DNA from: Panonychus citri
Lineage: Eukaryota > Arthropoda > Arachnida > Trombidiformes > Tetranychidae
DNA length: 64,000 bases
Reading direction: 5' to 3'
NCBI RefSeq assembly: GCF_014898815.1
Contig: NW_026515543.1
Location: 496,001-560,000, forward strand
The notes under the pieces are model-generated. The model saw only the letters and a program-made list of their open reading frames with translations, did not search any database and was not told the DNA's origin. Position numbers and translations under genes: made by a program. Below are positions 34,256-46,024 of the stretch, piece after piece. Positions within the stretch are counted from its first letter, which is position 1; each line of letters begins with the position of its first letter.

Positions 34256-35635
34256 ATGGTGCTAATGACGATGATAGCCCGAGTCTCTGATGGTCTACCA
34301 TTGGCAGCATCAGTTCAAGATGATCGACAGGTAAGTTTCTTTTTTTTTTGCTAGAATCAAATTCTAATTTTTATGTTTCTCTGTCTCTTTTGCTCTTCCC
34401 TTTTCTCTAATTTCTTAATTCTTTTTCCTTGTTAATTTTATTGTTTTGTCTTCTACATACATGTATAATTGTTACTTTAATCTATCACAATCCTTATTGT
34501 ATACTTTTTGTTACATCGTATTCTAATTCTAATCGTGGAACCTTTTTTTTTTCTTTTTTGCCGACAATTAGATGGGAAGAAATGTCGTTGACTATCAAAA
34601 TCAGGCTAAAATGTTATTCAGAAAATTAAATTTTGAGTCACCTAAACAAATGTCCATTGAAACCGGTAATTACCTATTCCAGTAAGTTAATCATCTTATT
34701 CAACGTTAGATAATAAACAATTAAAATGTTTAATTTTCTCTGTAATTTATTTGTAAAGGTTAAATGTTGTACTAATTGTTTTTCTTTTCTCTCCTTGTTT
34801 CTTTGTTATTTGTAGCTATTCTATTGAGAATGGAGTCTGTTACCTAGTCTTATGTGAGAAATCTTTCTCCAAGAGACTTGCTTTCAGTTATCTGGAAGAT
34901 CTTCAAAATGAATTTATTAACCAATATGGTCCAAGGATCGCCAGTGCTACTCGACCTTATTGTTTCATTGAATTTGACACATACATTCAAAAAGCGAAAA
35001 GATCATTTATGGATGCCCGAGCTAGAAGAAATTTATCACAATTAAACAATGAATTACAAGATGTTCAAAAGATTATGGTTCAGAATATTGAAGATGTTCT
35101 TCATCGAGGTGTAGCTATATCAGGTAGGTTCCTTATTGAATTCAGTTCAGGCCTCATATTCAAACAATTAATTATTATCTGTCAAACCTTTGTTAATAGT
35201 ATACAAAAGATCAATCTTAAATGGTGATGTTTTTTTCCTTTACAAATCAACTTATTGTTAATCAATAAGCATGAAATGATTTTTAGATTTCTTTTTCATG
35301 ATCCTTCAATGATCAGCTTATTACTTTTAAAAGTTTCCTCATCACACCAGCAATCGATTCCCTTTTTTTTTTACTTACTGTATATTTCTTGATTGTTAAA
35401 TTTGAAACAATCTGACATTATTTCAAATTGAACCGATTTAATTCAAAGTATGATTTTAACTTTATCTCTTTTTTTTTACTCCTCAGATTTGGATAACAAA
35501 GCAAGTAGCCTTTCATTGATGTCAGCAAAGTATAAAAAAGATGCCCATCAATTAAATCTAAGGTCAAAATATGCCAAAGCCGCTGCCGTTGGAGTCATTT
35601 TTACCGTAGTCATATTATACTTTTGGGTTTTATGA
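34256..35635 (+). CDS. Sec22: Vesicle-trafficking SNARE Sec22
   Basis: Four exons: 34256-34330, 34572-34681, 34816-35123, 35487-35635 (TGA); 213 residues, the normal length for Sec22b. N-terminal longin domain starting MVLMTMIARVSDGLPLAAS, with VCYLVLCEKSFSKRLAFSYLEDL; then the R-SNARE helix (LNNELQDVQKIMVQNIEDVLHRG, zero-layer Arg in DVLHRGV context), LDNKASSLSLMSAKYKKDA, and a C-terminal membrane anchor ending VVILYFWVL. Sec22 is the R-SNARE of ER-Golgi transport, pairing with syntaxin-5/Bet1-type partners. All splice phases fit and no anomaly is seen. The gene lies head-to-tail after MTMR9 on the same strand. Confidence 0.96.
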
Positions 35636-35925
35636 GCTAATTGTCACACAAAATACATTAAAAAAAATATTTTTCTTGTGACATATTGAAATATTTTTTT
35701 TTTAATATTTCTTGATCATCTCCTTTCCAAGCAATATACTATTGTGTAAATGATCATAATCAATTAATTGAATTGTACATATATTAAAGTTTTCCATTGA
35801 AAACTAGAAATCGGTGCTTCGTATTGGTTAAAGTGTTGATACTTTCAAGATCAAATCTGCAAGTCCCTCTTCATCCAGCGACGATTCCAGGCCGATAGCA
35901 GATTCTGATTATTTTGAAATATCAA

Positions 35926-36114
35926 TCATTTGATCCAAATTGGCACTTTTTTCTTCACATGGTTCACAAAGATCAATTCAAATGAAACTCTTGGCCTCAT
36001 ATCGTAACCATGGACATGAGAAGTGCATTTGTTAACATACTCACACCACAAAATACACGATGAAATTTGTGTATCTCTATTCTCGTCTCGGTTATAAGTG
36101 TAACAGAATTGGAA
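35926..36114 (-). other. Stop-to-stop open frame without start codon (62 codons), origin unknown
   Basis: Between Sec22 and the homeobox gene lies GC-richer DNA (about 35810-36120). On the minus strand it is open for 62 codons, containing CILWCEYVNKCTSHVHGYD and VSFELIFVNHVKKKVPIW before the TGA. Composition is protein-like (four Cys, balanced residues), but there is no early ATG and no good acceptor. It may be an exon of an unrecognised gene, a transposon remnant or chance. Confidence 0.25.
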
Positions 36115-36333
36115 TCAATCAATATAAAGTTTTCGCATCAGAATGATAATAGTTGAGTGTTTGTTTTGATATGAAATTGGATTTGGATTTTCAATGAGCC
36201 AAGAAATAAAAATAAGGTTAAAGGAATGAGCGAGAAAAAAAAGTTTACAACTAATCAATTGTGATTTAAATGGATTGTAACTAATTGGCATTTGGATAAA
36301 AGTGGATTTCATCTGATTGGATTGAGAAAATAA

Positions 36334-39300
36334 TCAAGAATGGTCTCTTGCAATGTAAACACCTCTAAACAAATTATGATGATGATGATGATGAGATGAT
36401 CCATTTGTGGTCATTGATGGGAAACTTGGACTTAATCTAATGTGACTGTTTGCCAATGAAGTGATACTTGGATGGTGATTAACGTTAAGAAGCGAATAAT
36501 TTGCATTAAAAAGACCACTAACTGGATTACAATCAGTGAAAATATTCTCTCCCGTTTCAACCGATAATCTTTCCTTGTCGATAATAAGTTTACCATCTGA
36601 TTGAGTTTTGTGTCTGTATTCATCTAATCGAGAATTGGTTTGTCTTTTCCATTTGGTTCGTCGATTTTGGAACCAAGTTTTCACTTGGGTCTCGGAGAGT
36701 TTCAATTCTTTGGCAACCCTGTTCCTTTCAGCGACACTCAGATACTTTTGAAGGTTGAAAAGTCTCTCAAGATAAATCAGTTGATCCTGTAATTGAGGAA
36801 AAAAAAATATCAATCGGGAAACAGATAAAATATGAGCTCAATTTTAATGGAATATCTGAGTTGTTTTCTCACTGGAAAATGAGACCAATTATCAAATGAA
36901 AAAGAATCTATTTTATTTCCTCTTCTTAATTGGTGATAAATTAATTTCTCTACAAAGTTGCCAAGGCTCGAACTGAACACTTCGGAATAAAATATCAATG
37001 GTTAGCTCATTACACTCGCTGGCGATGCTCAGAATTTCAAATAATGTGCTCGGTTGTTTTTCTGCAAAATTTTCTCGATAAAATGTTCATCTGAACTTTG
37101 GCAACCCTGTATTTCCAGTGACTATTATACAGAGTGGTACAATCTAACATCTACTCTTTTGACTTGTTATTACTGGGCTGCCAAGAGGGTAGAGCGTAAA
37201 TGTAATTGGAGATAATTTTGTTGATCGAAATAAAAATGATCTGATTTTTCAAAGGTTATATTCAGATACACATCATATCTGCGTATAGTCTCTGAAAAAG
37301 GTTATATTCAGATACACATCATATCTGCGTATAGTCTCTGAAAAAAAAATCAGATCATTTTTATTTCGATCATCAAATTATCGCTAAATACACTGTACAC
37401 ATACGCACCACCTTATTGATAGCTCTGTAATTTTAGGCCATTTTTTTTAGATGAGATTGTCTATTTGTTACATTCGACTATCAATTTGGCCTGATTGGTG
37501 TTTTCTTTTCGCAACCATAATTCTGTAATTGTTATCATTTAATTTACCTGAGTAAATTGTGTTCGTCTTCGTCGAGCTCTTTTACTTCGATCTCTATTAT
37601 TATCTTCTTCACCTTCGAGAGAATCTTTTTTATCATCTTCAATAAGATCATCTTCATCATCGTCATCATATTCTTCGTCTTTAGGTTCACCTTTTATATG
37701 GTCCATATAATGATCGTCATCTCTTGTATCGGGTCTACCGAAATCTGGAAAACAATCAACGGAGAAACAAATTAGAATTGAAATTTCACCTTCTCAACTT
37801 TAATTACCTAATAACTTTTATTTCAATCAATTTTTGTCACCTTTTTCTCAAAAACTATCACCAAACAAACAGACAAACAAACAAATATTACAAAAATTAA
37901 TCTTAAAAAAACAACTAATCAACAATAAGTTAATTGAATTGCCTTTTCTTCCGGTTTGACCAATTCTTAAATGACCAATGGTCATTTTTTTTTCTCGTCA
38001 ATTTATTATCTCAATTTAAGTTTAACCAACACCAACATCTCAAGACTAACAAGAAGAATGAAAAAAGTAAACAATCAACAATCAACAAGAATAAAAAATC
38101 AATGAAAGCTATTAGTTAATCACAATCAAAATAAGTGGTAAAAATTGTTTAACCAAATCAATCAAGCAACTTGAAGATTTTATCATTGCAAGGAAAAAGT
38201 TTAACAAACGACAAACGGGTTGATGAAAATAAAGGAAGACAACTCATCTCCTATCTCTCACTATTGTGACCTTTACCTGGACTTTATTATGACCATTATA
38301 TAGTTGGAAAGGTAAAGAACTGACCACTTTACCTGTCCAGCCAAATAGGTCAACTTGGAGACTCATTTTAACAACTCAAAAGACTTTAGTCAAAGAGGTG
38401 AAAGTTGAAGGTAAAATTTGGGACAAACAAACAGGAGAGAGACCAAGAAATTAAAAGTTTTTACATTAACATGTTGTAAGTCAATTAAAAGGATCATTTT
38501 AATTATCATCCTCATCTTTTCATCTTTACTTTTAACATCCTCATCCCAAAAATTGCCACAAATTGATAACAATCAAAGCTTAAAACAAAACAAAAATACC
38601 TTAACTTACAAGGGCCTAAAGTTAAATTGTCAAGACTAATCGTAAATTGCTGATCCATATCATAACTGTAAAAAACTATTTTAACACTTCTAATTAGCAA
38701 TAAGTATAATCAACGTACCCATAAAAGAAAGTATCAATCATCATCATCATTTCCGTTTCCTTTACAATTTCAATTGTTAAACAATCAAACAGACAAAAAT
38801 TGAAAACCTCTTAACCTTTCCTGTTTGTATTGATTGTTATCAATATATTATTATTATTAATAATCAAGGGTCAATTTCTCATGATTAAATTGTAACCTAT
38901 TATCATTGATTGTTGTCGTTAGTTAATCATAACAATAAATTTATTGTCAAGTATCAATAATCATAATTTAACAACGATAACAATCAAAAATCACTTCACC
39001 TTTTTTTTCATCAATCAAAATATGAAAATTTAAACTCGATCATGTTGATAATTGTAAATCCATATTGATTACAATTAGTGTTTTTATAACAATCAGTAAC
39101 CTTATTAGATGTTAACTAACCTTTGATTGTGATATTATCATTAGTTAGTTGATTGTTAACAATGAAATAATATCAATGATTCATCTTAATACATGTAAAC
39201 GATATGTAAGTTGTTTAAATTTAATCATCATCATTATGATTATGATTAAAAGTGAGAAATGAAATGAAAATTGTAACTTCTCATGAATCTCTCATTGTAA

Positions 39301-41070
39301 TTTACAATTTGTTACAACACACAATTAACTGATTGTGTTGATTACAAGTGATGATTAGATGTTTGAATAATAACATGTATCTTTTTTCATTCAATTGACA
39401 CACTCACTTTACTCACTTAACAATATATTGATTGTGATTAAAATGACAATATAGAGACCTCATGTTGTTATTACATTTTAAAGGTTTACAACAATCAACT
39501 AATCATTGATAATAAGTAACATAAATATACAATAAAAAAAATAGTAACAATCAAAATTCATTGATAACAAAGCAAAAAAAAAATCTGAATGAAAATTACA
39601 AAGATTTATAATCTTTTACTCCTACTGGATAAAAGTGGGAGTGATGTTGATTACTGGGAGTGAAAATTAAATACAATTGAATAACAATCAACGACAATTG
39701 ATTGTATCAAGTTGATTGTGATTAACAATAAACATTAACAATTGTCCAATGTTGATTATCATTACCTTTTCCGTTTGCCCTTAGCTTTTCAACTTGCAAT
39801 TTAAATTAACAGCTACAATTAAGCGATTAGGTGATTTACCACCATCATGATTAGGATTAGGTATTAGATTTAGATTTAGATTGTTAATCTGATGGATTAA
39901 TTATTCACAAATTATGTTGAAATAAAAATAAATTTCAATTAGTTTATCAAAAAGGAGGATTAGTAGTAAAATTTTCACCATTAGTGTTAATCTAATTTGA
40001 TTGTTGATCTACAATTCAACTCATCTAATGGATTCGAGTGATTTAAATAAATTTACTTTAAACTGTCATACTGATTACAATTTATTGATAGTTAACAGTT
40101 GATCAAATTATTAATTATTTCGGTTAATCTCAATTCTAGGTTAGGTTTTTTTTTTTACTTCTTGTTCATCATTAAGATTTTTTTTATCCAACCAATTAGT
40201 TGATTGTTAGTTAGTAAATTGTGGTCATTATGTTACTTGATCAATGGAGAAACTTGAATAACTAATCAATTAGATTGATTAACTGAGACACTTTTGTAAT
40301 CGTTCAACTGGATCAGAGTTTTTTTCCCTTATTCATTGACAATCAATATTTTATATTCTTGATTGTAATTTATATTTAATCAAGCAAAATGTTGATGTTA
40401 ATCACTGAATTAGATGGACAATGATATCTTTCAATTAACTAATAACACTCAACAATTTAATCAACCAAAGAAAATCATTTTTTTCAGATCAATTGTAAGT
40501 CAATTTCAAGATGAAGTTAATCACAATCATAATAAGCAATTGAATTAATCATTGATTAGATTGATGAGAAAACTAAATATCTGATCATTGATTACAATCA
40601 ATAATTGATTGTAATTTGGAAACGATTAATCAATTTAACCGATATTGGTGATAATTGAACTGAATTGAAATCTCAATATTTGATCATTTTAATTGTAATC
40701 TAATACTATCACAGTCGTTAATCAAATTAACTATTTCAATTACTTTTCCCAATCTGATTGATACAAACAATTAGAGCTTCATCTTGTAATTAGTTAACTT
40801 ACCTTTTAATTTAGTTGTTGGTGATAAATGAAATGATTTAGTTGATGATGGTGAGGATGATGATAGAGTTGCCGTTGAACAATTAAGTAAATTGTGATCA
40901 CTGATAATCAAGGGAAATGACGATGATTTAGTTGACTTTTTCTGAAGGATATTGTCAATTGAAAAAGGTAATGAGTTAATTGTTGACATTTTAAACATTA
41001 ATGATAATAATTTAGTAGTAATTGGTAATGAAGATGATGATGATGATTGATTGGTTAATTGAGAAATCAT
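36334..41070 (-). CDS. NK-like/BarH-related homeodomain transcription factor with Eh1 motif
   Basis: Three exons joining in phase: 40803-41070, 37548-37744 and 36334-36786; 305 residues. Exon 1 carries SLPFSIDNIL (residues 33-42), an Eh1-type Groucho-binding repressor motif. Exon 2 is strongly acidic (poly Asp/Glu) and ends with a basic run and RRRTQFTQ. The homeodomain is residues 146-205, interrupted by the intron after position 10. L16, W48, F49, Q50, N51 are all present and helix 3 reads ETQVKTWFQNRRTKWKRQ; Thr47 and the KWKRQ end point to the BarH/Barx/Tlx part of the NK-like class. The C-terminus has a His run (HHHHHH) and ends IARDHS. A nuclear DNA-binding repressor, probably developmental. 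Linking the first exon over a 3-kb intron rests on phase, splice signals and the Eh1 motif. Exact orthology is unresolved. Confidence 0.85.
36913..37086 (-). pseudogene. Possible decayed fragment of a Ski2-type helicase C-terminal (Sec63-like) domain
   Basis: Inside the homeobox intron, minus strand, 57 codons lie open between stops, reading TLFEILSIASECNELT, then LFRSVQFEPWQLCREINLSP. The pattern (helix with SxASE.xEL, then R..E..L.xxIN.SP) resembles the Sec63-like region of MER3/HFM1 or ASCC3-type helicases. No flanking homologous sequence could be followed, so it would be a fragment in an intron or a nested exon. The similarity is from memory of the family and weak. Confidence 0.3.
37211..37382. 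mobile_element. MITE-like palindromic element with internal tandem duplication
   Basis: Two inverted arms of about 40 bp, 37211-37250 (core gatcgaaataaaaatgatct) and 37343-37382 (core agatcatttttatttcgatc), flank two direct copies of a 46-bp unit starting at 37251 and 37297. Each unit contains a smaller hairpin (cagata ... tatctg). No coding capacity. The whole could fold into one long hairpin. It resembles a miniature inverted-repeat transposable element inserted in the homeobox intron; target duplication not obvious. Confidence 0.7.
37745..40802 (-). other. 3-kb intron of the homeobox gene
   Basis: Large for this otherwise compact region, where most introns are under 400 bp. AT-rich, with no coding similarity. 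Frames at 37934-38119 and 38390-38700 lack any coding signature. Likely seat of cis-regulatory elements, by inference. Confidence 0.5.
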
Positions 41071-44000
41071 TTAATTAGAAACAAAAGTAAATTAAATCAC
41101 CACAATTGAGATCAATTTAAAAGTAAATGTAATAACAAGTCCAAGTCTTTATATGTGATAAATTTTTCACTCTTATTGGTTGGATAATCTGTTGAACGAT
41201 TAACTAATTGTAATGTTGACCTTGGGTCAAGATGATCCTCTGACCTTTGACAAGTAAATGTTTAAGTTGAGGAAAACAATTTCTATTTTGTTACTTTGTT
41301 CAAGGTTATGTTTATATATATAGAGAAGACGAAAAAAAGTTCGAGGTTTCCAATGGTTCGAAACCCTGTTCTAAAAGGTTAGAACCGCCTTCGAAAGTTT
41401 CTCATTGGTTAACCAAACTTCCTATACAAATTGTGAATTAACTTAATCATCACAATAAGAAAAACAAACTGATTGTGATCATTAAGTTAATCATTAAACT
41501 TGATCCTCTCTAATCATGGTTACAATTATTAGGTGAGAGAGAAAAAATTAAACCAAGGATTAGGATTAAGGAGATTAACCCTTGGGATTATTGTTAATTT
41601 TCAATCATTTGATTGGTCAAAGTATGGAAATTAATTGTCCATTAAGTGTAGTAATTAGTTAATTGTTATAATCATCGTGTGTGTGTGTTGTGGTTAAAAC
41701 AATTAATCAAACAGAGTTTGAGTTTGAGTTAAACAATTTAATGAGTTTCGGTGATAATTGAGATTATTATTTTGTTATTATTGAATCAAATGAACACCAG
41801 CAAATTAATTAAATAACAATCAACAAATTAGTAGTAGTTGTGAAAAAAAAAGTTCATTAATTAAACAAATTGTTTGATACCCTGAAGATGAAACAATTAA
41901 CACGTTTAAACAATCAACTAATCAATTTGCTATGAAAAGTTTTGTACATGATAAATATTAACATAATTTATATTCATCATCATCATCATCATCATCACAA
42001 TCAAGTTAATCATTACAATTAGATGTAAATATAAGTGATTATGAAAAACATAACAGTTAATCAGGAAATGTAAGTAAATGTATATGAAAAAGAAAGGGTT
42101 GAAAGTTAATTGTATTTTGAATGAATACTAATCATTAATTGTAATCATCATAGGAAATAATCAGGAAATGAACTGAATTTACAGATCGTACAGTTAAATT
42201 GTTACTCTTTCTTGGAGTGTTAATTTACTTTCACTTTCAAGATAAATTAACTACAATCATTTACTACAAATGTACATGAATGAAACTGGATTAAGAGTAA
42301 CAATCAACCATTAAAAACAAAATCCCCTAAAGGAAATGAAAACATGATGTTTTTTTTATTGATATTATCATTTATATAAATTGTGATTATGTAAAGATGA
42401 TCATCAAATCATCAGAATAAATCAACACCAAATCATTAATGTTAATTGTTACAACTCTCGGGAGATTGATTATAATCATCATATGTAAATTAACCTTTAA
42501 AATTACAATTGCTCAGTTAATCATTACTATTCAAGCTATTCAATTACATGAGAATTGACAATAATAGTTATTAATTGTTTCCATAAAGTAAATGTATTAT
42601 TTTCCTTTAAATTGTTACAATTTAAGAGCTGATAGTTTGTCATAATCATTATAATATAATACATAATTTGATGATCATTAAGATGAATAACAATTAATAA
42701 ACTTTAATGTTAAAAGTATTGATCAGTTAATCAAAATCTAGCCAATTGATTACTAATAATGATAATACAATTGGATCGTAGTTTTTGAAACTGAATCAAT
42801 TGTAAATATTAATTGATTGGTGATAAATTATCAAATGGATTATCGGGTTTGTATTATTGAAAGTCTTATGGTATGTAATTTATTGATTTCGTTGGTTAAT
42901 CATCAAATGGTGTTAATAGTTAATCAAGAGGATATTTGTTATCCTTTTGGTTAATTGGATTTGTTGGTGAAACTTTTCATTTCCATTGATTAGCATTAGG
43001 GTTTATTGTTATTATGAGAAGGAGGATTCGGGAAAGTTGTTCAATTTGATTTTAATCCATGGACCACTCAACAAATTAACTCAATGGAAATGGTTAATTT
43101 ACCTTTAATCATAATCGGAAATGGATTTGAACACATCAACATCAACATCATCATCATCATCACTTAATTTTGTTGGTATAAAGATGAAACTTTTATAACC
43201 TGGAATCAATTTGATGGTTTGATTGATCAGTAAACTGGCTTATAGCACTAAATTGTTGATTATCCTTTTCCAATTGTGGTTGATTAGATTGATCATCATC
43301 TTCATCTGATCATCAAAAATCATTTAATTTTACCATCAAAAGTGGTAAAAGATAATCAAATTTACCTGCTTATTATTATGGAGCAAAAACTAATGAAACT
43401 TTAACAATTTGATTCTTTCCTTTACTTACCTTTCATATTTTTCCTTTTATAAACTTCAATATATCAATTGTATCAATTTCCTTATTCTTACCAGACAATT
43501 TACCATGTAAATTAATCACCCATTAACTTTAATCATGATATAGAGAGATAATTACTCAGAGGATAGAAAAAATAAATTTCTATCAAAATAAAATTTCCCC
43601 AATCAAATGATATTCAATATTAAATATAAATATAAATGATCGGTGGTCAATCAATAGTCGAACTGGTCAATCTCATCAATTCAATTTCAATTGATTATCA
43701 CCTTAATTATTTTCCCATTGGACAAACAATTAAATTACTCTGATTCCAATTGGTTTGTCAATTGTTTCAACCAGAATCTTGAAGAGTAACTATTTTCACC
43801 ATTTTAACAGTTTCTTGTTAACACTAAAATCGGTGAGTATGTTTTCATTTGCCTTGTTGATAATCTAGTTTATTATCAATAATCAAATTTATTGTAATAA
43901 TATAGTAACAATTTAGGTAGGTAAAGGTAAAGGTAATATGGTTATCTTTTAGTATAATCGGTTTAAGTCCATGAAAACCATAAGTCGCCATTATCCTTTT

Positions 44001-46024
44001 TTCAATTATCTATTTTCCTATTCCTTTCCTCCAATATATCGGCTCGATTTTAGTATCTTCCGTTTTTTACCAAGGCCTAAATAACCCTTTACTCTGTCTC
44101 TAACTCTTTACCTTTCTGTCTCTTCATCTAGAATGTGTTACTATTGCTTTAGGGTTAATTGTTGTCCGAGAGTAATTACTAATCATCATCATTATCTTAA
44201 CTTTGGCCACACTTATCAGAATACAATAATATCGAGCTGCGATTAATGAACAGGAGAAAAGGACAGAAAAAGATGAAGTAAAAGATTCGAGATGTTGACA
44301 AACTCGATGAGAAGAAGAAAAAAAAAGTTTTTCCTTTTCCTTTTTATCGGCCATTTTGTTCATCTCTCATTTAACCTCTAACCCTTTAAGGTCTAACCTT
44401 TTAACTCGATATTATATTTACCAATCAATTAGTAAATCAGTTAATCAATAATCGTTTAAATTTCTTTATTAGATATTAATCAAGTTTCTGTTTCGTTCAC
44501 AACCTTTTGAGTTTATACCTGAATTTGTCTTTGATTGTTGTTGTCCATTTGTTGGTCAATTCACTCAGTTATTAAATTAACTAATCTCAGAATTATGTTG
44601 ATTAAGTGTCATCACAATTGATTATTTTCAATTGATTAAAACAAAGATTAAATTAAAACCCTAAGAAGGGGCAAAAAAGTTACTCCGTGTAAACAATACG
44701 TTTGTTGTTATACAAATGTAAATATCAGGGTTGTTACAATTTAGATAATAGTTAACAATTAGAGTACAATTTTACTGATTCACAATTTAAATTGTAAATC
44801 AATTTGGATTAACACAACAATATTATTATTTTTTTAAATACATAACGATAATTAAGATAACCCTGATAATATTATATGAAACATTTAACATTATTTTTAA
44901 ACAGAAAATGTTATCAACTAAGACAATCAAGTTGATTGTTTATAATACCAATTAATTTGTTAATTGTTATCACCATCATTCTCACAACCTTAAGTTTTTA
45001 ATTGTTATTATTATTTAGTAATCAAAAATGAGATCGTTGGTAATGTTTTTTATGACGATCACTTTTTTTTTCATTATTAGTTAATTGTTATTATTATTTT
45101 CTAGTAATAAATAGGTTTCTTTGTGGGCGAAAAGCAAAACAAACAAATTATAATCAACAGTTAATCAAAAACTTAATTGTTTGGACATAATATTATTGCT
45201 ATTATAGCACCTAGAACACTCTGAGCAATTAATAGGTTTACAATTAACGCTGTCAACAATTAATATCTCAACAATTATCTTCATTTCTAGTTTGCTTGTT
45301 ATATTTTTGTCCAAATCAGTTGCTAATTTGATTACTTTTAAAATTGATTTGATTGAATTGAAAATCCATTCATATAAATATTAGTTAATTAGAAGCGTTT
45401 TTTTTTTCAATCAAAAACAATTTGTATTCAGTTGAAATTTGAAATTAAACTAAACTTTTCTTGTTAATTGATATTAACAATTAAACAAACAAAAAACTTT
45501 CCTCTAGAACTCACAAAATTAATTTAAATAAAAACGATCAGCTGATTATTTATCAAAAAAAAAAAGTTTACAGTTAATTTTTTTGTTTAACTGAAAAACT
45601 TTCAAGTTCACAACCATTATAATCTTAGTTTGTTTCTTAATTGTAGTTAGTTAATTGTGGAAATTAACAAATGATATTTTGAAGATTTCTCTTCAATCAC
45701 AACCTTTGATTTTCCTTAAATTTTTTTTTTCTTTAAATTGTTTCACTAATCCATTGATTATTTCACTTGGAATTGTTTGGATTAACTTTTGGTTTTTCAC
45801 TTTAGGATTTGGCTTCCATTCACAACCATTGATGATTATTGATGAATAAATAAATAGTAATGATTATTTACTTTACTAGACTATCAAAGGTTAATCAATT
45901 GATCCTTTGATCTGTTGAAGATTGAGAAATGCAGAGATGTCATCATGTCGATATTATCGGTGTTTAGATTGCATTTTTCCGTCCAATTGTTGACCTAAAA
46001 TTTAAAGCTTCGAAACTTGTGTAG
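41071..46024. other. Gene-poor interval of about 5 kb upstream of the homeobox gene
   Basis: Between the homeobox start and the choline transporter stop. AT-rich with many short ATC/ATT microsatellites (for example ATC repeats at about 41975-41997 and 43136-43162). A minus-strand 79-codon frame at 44124-44363 and a plus-strand 64-codon frame at 45655-45849 have no supporting features. Long clean intervals next to developmental regulators often hold enhancers; nothing specific can be shown here. Confidence 0.5.
41147..41153 (-). promoter_or_regulatory. TATA-like box of the homeobox gene
   Basis: On the minus strand TATAAAG lies about 80 bp upstream of the ATG at 41070, followed by GACTTGGACTTG. 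Position fits a core promoter with a short leader, which also supports 41070 as the start. Confidence 0.45.

Noticed and set aside
41335..41410. Local palindromes around ggttcgaaacc upstream of the homeobox gene
   Set aside because: Short imperfect pairings of the kind expected by chance; no tRNA fold and no repeat elsewhere in the window.
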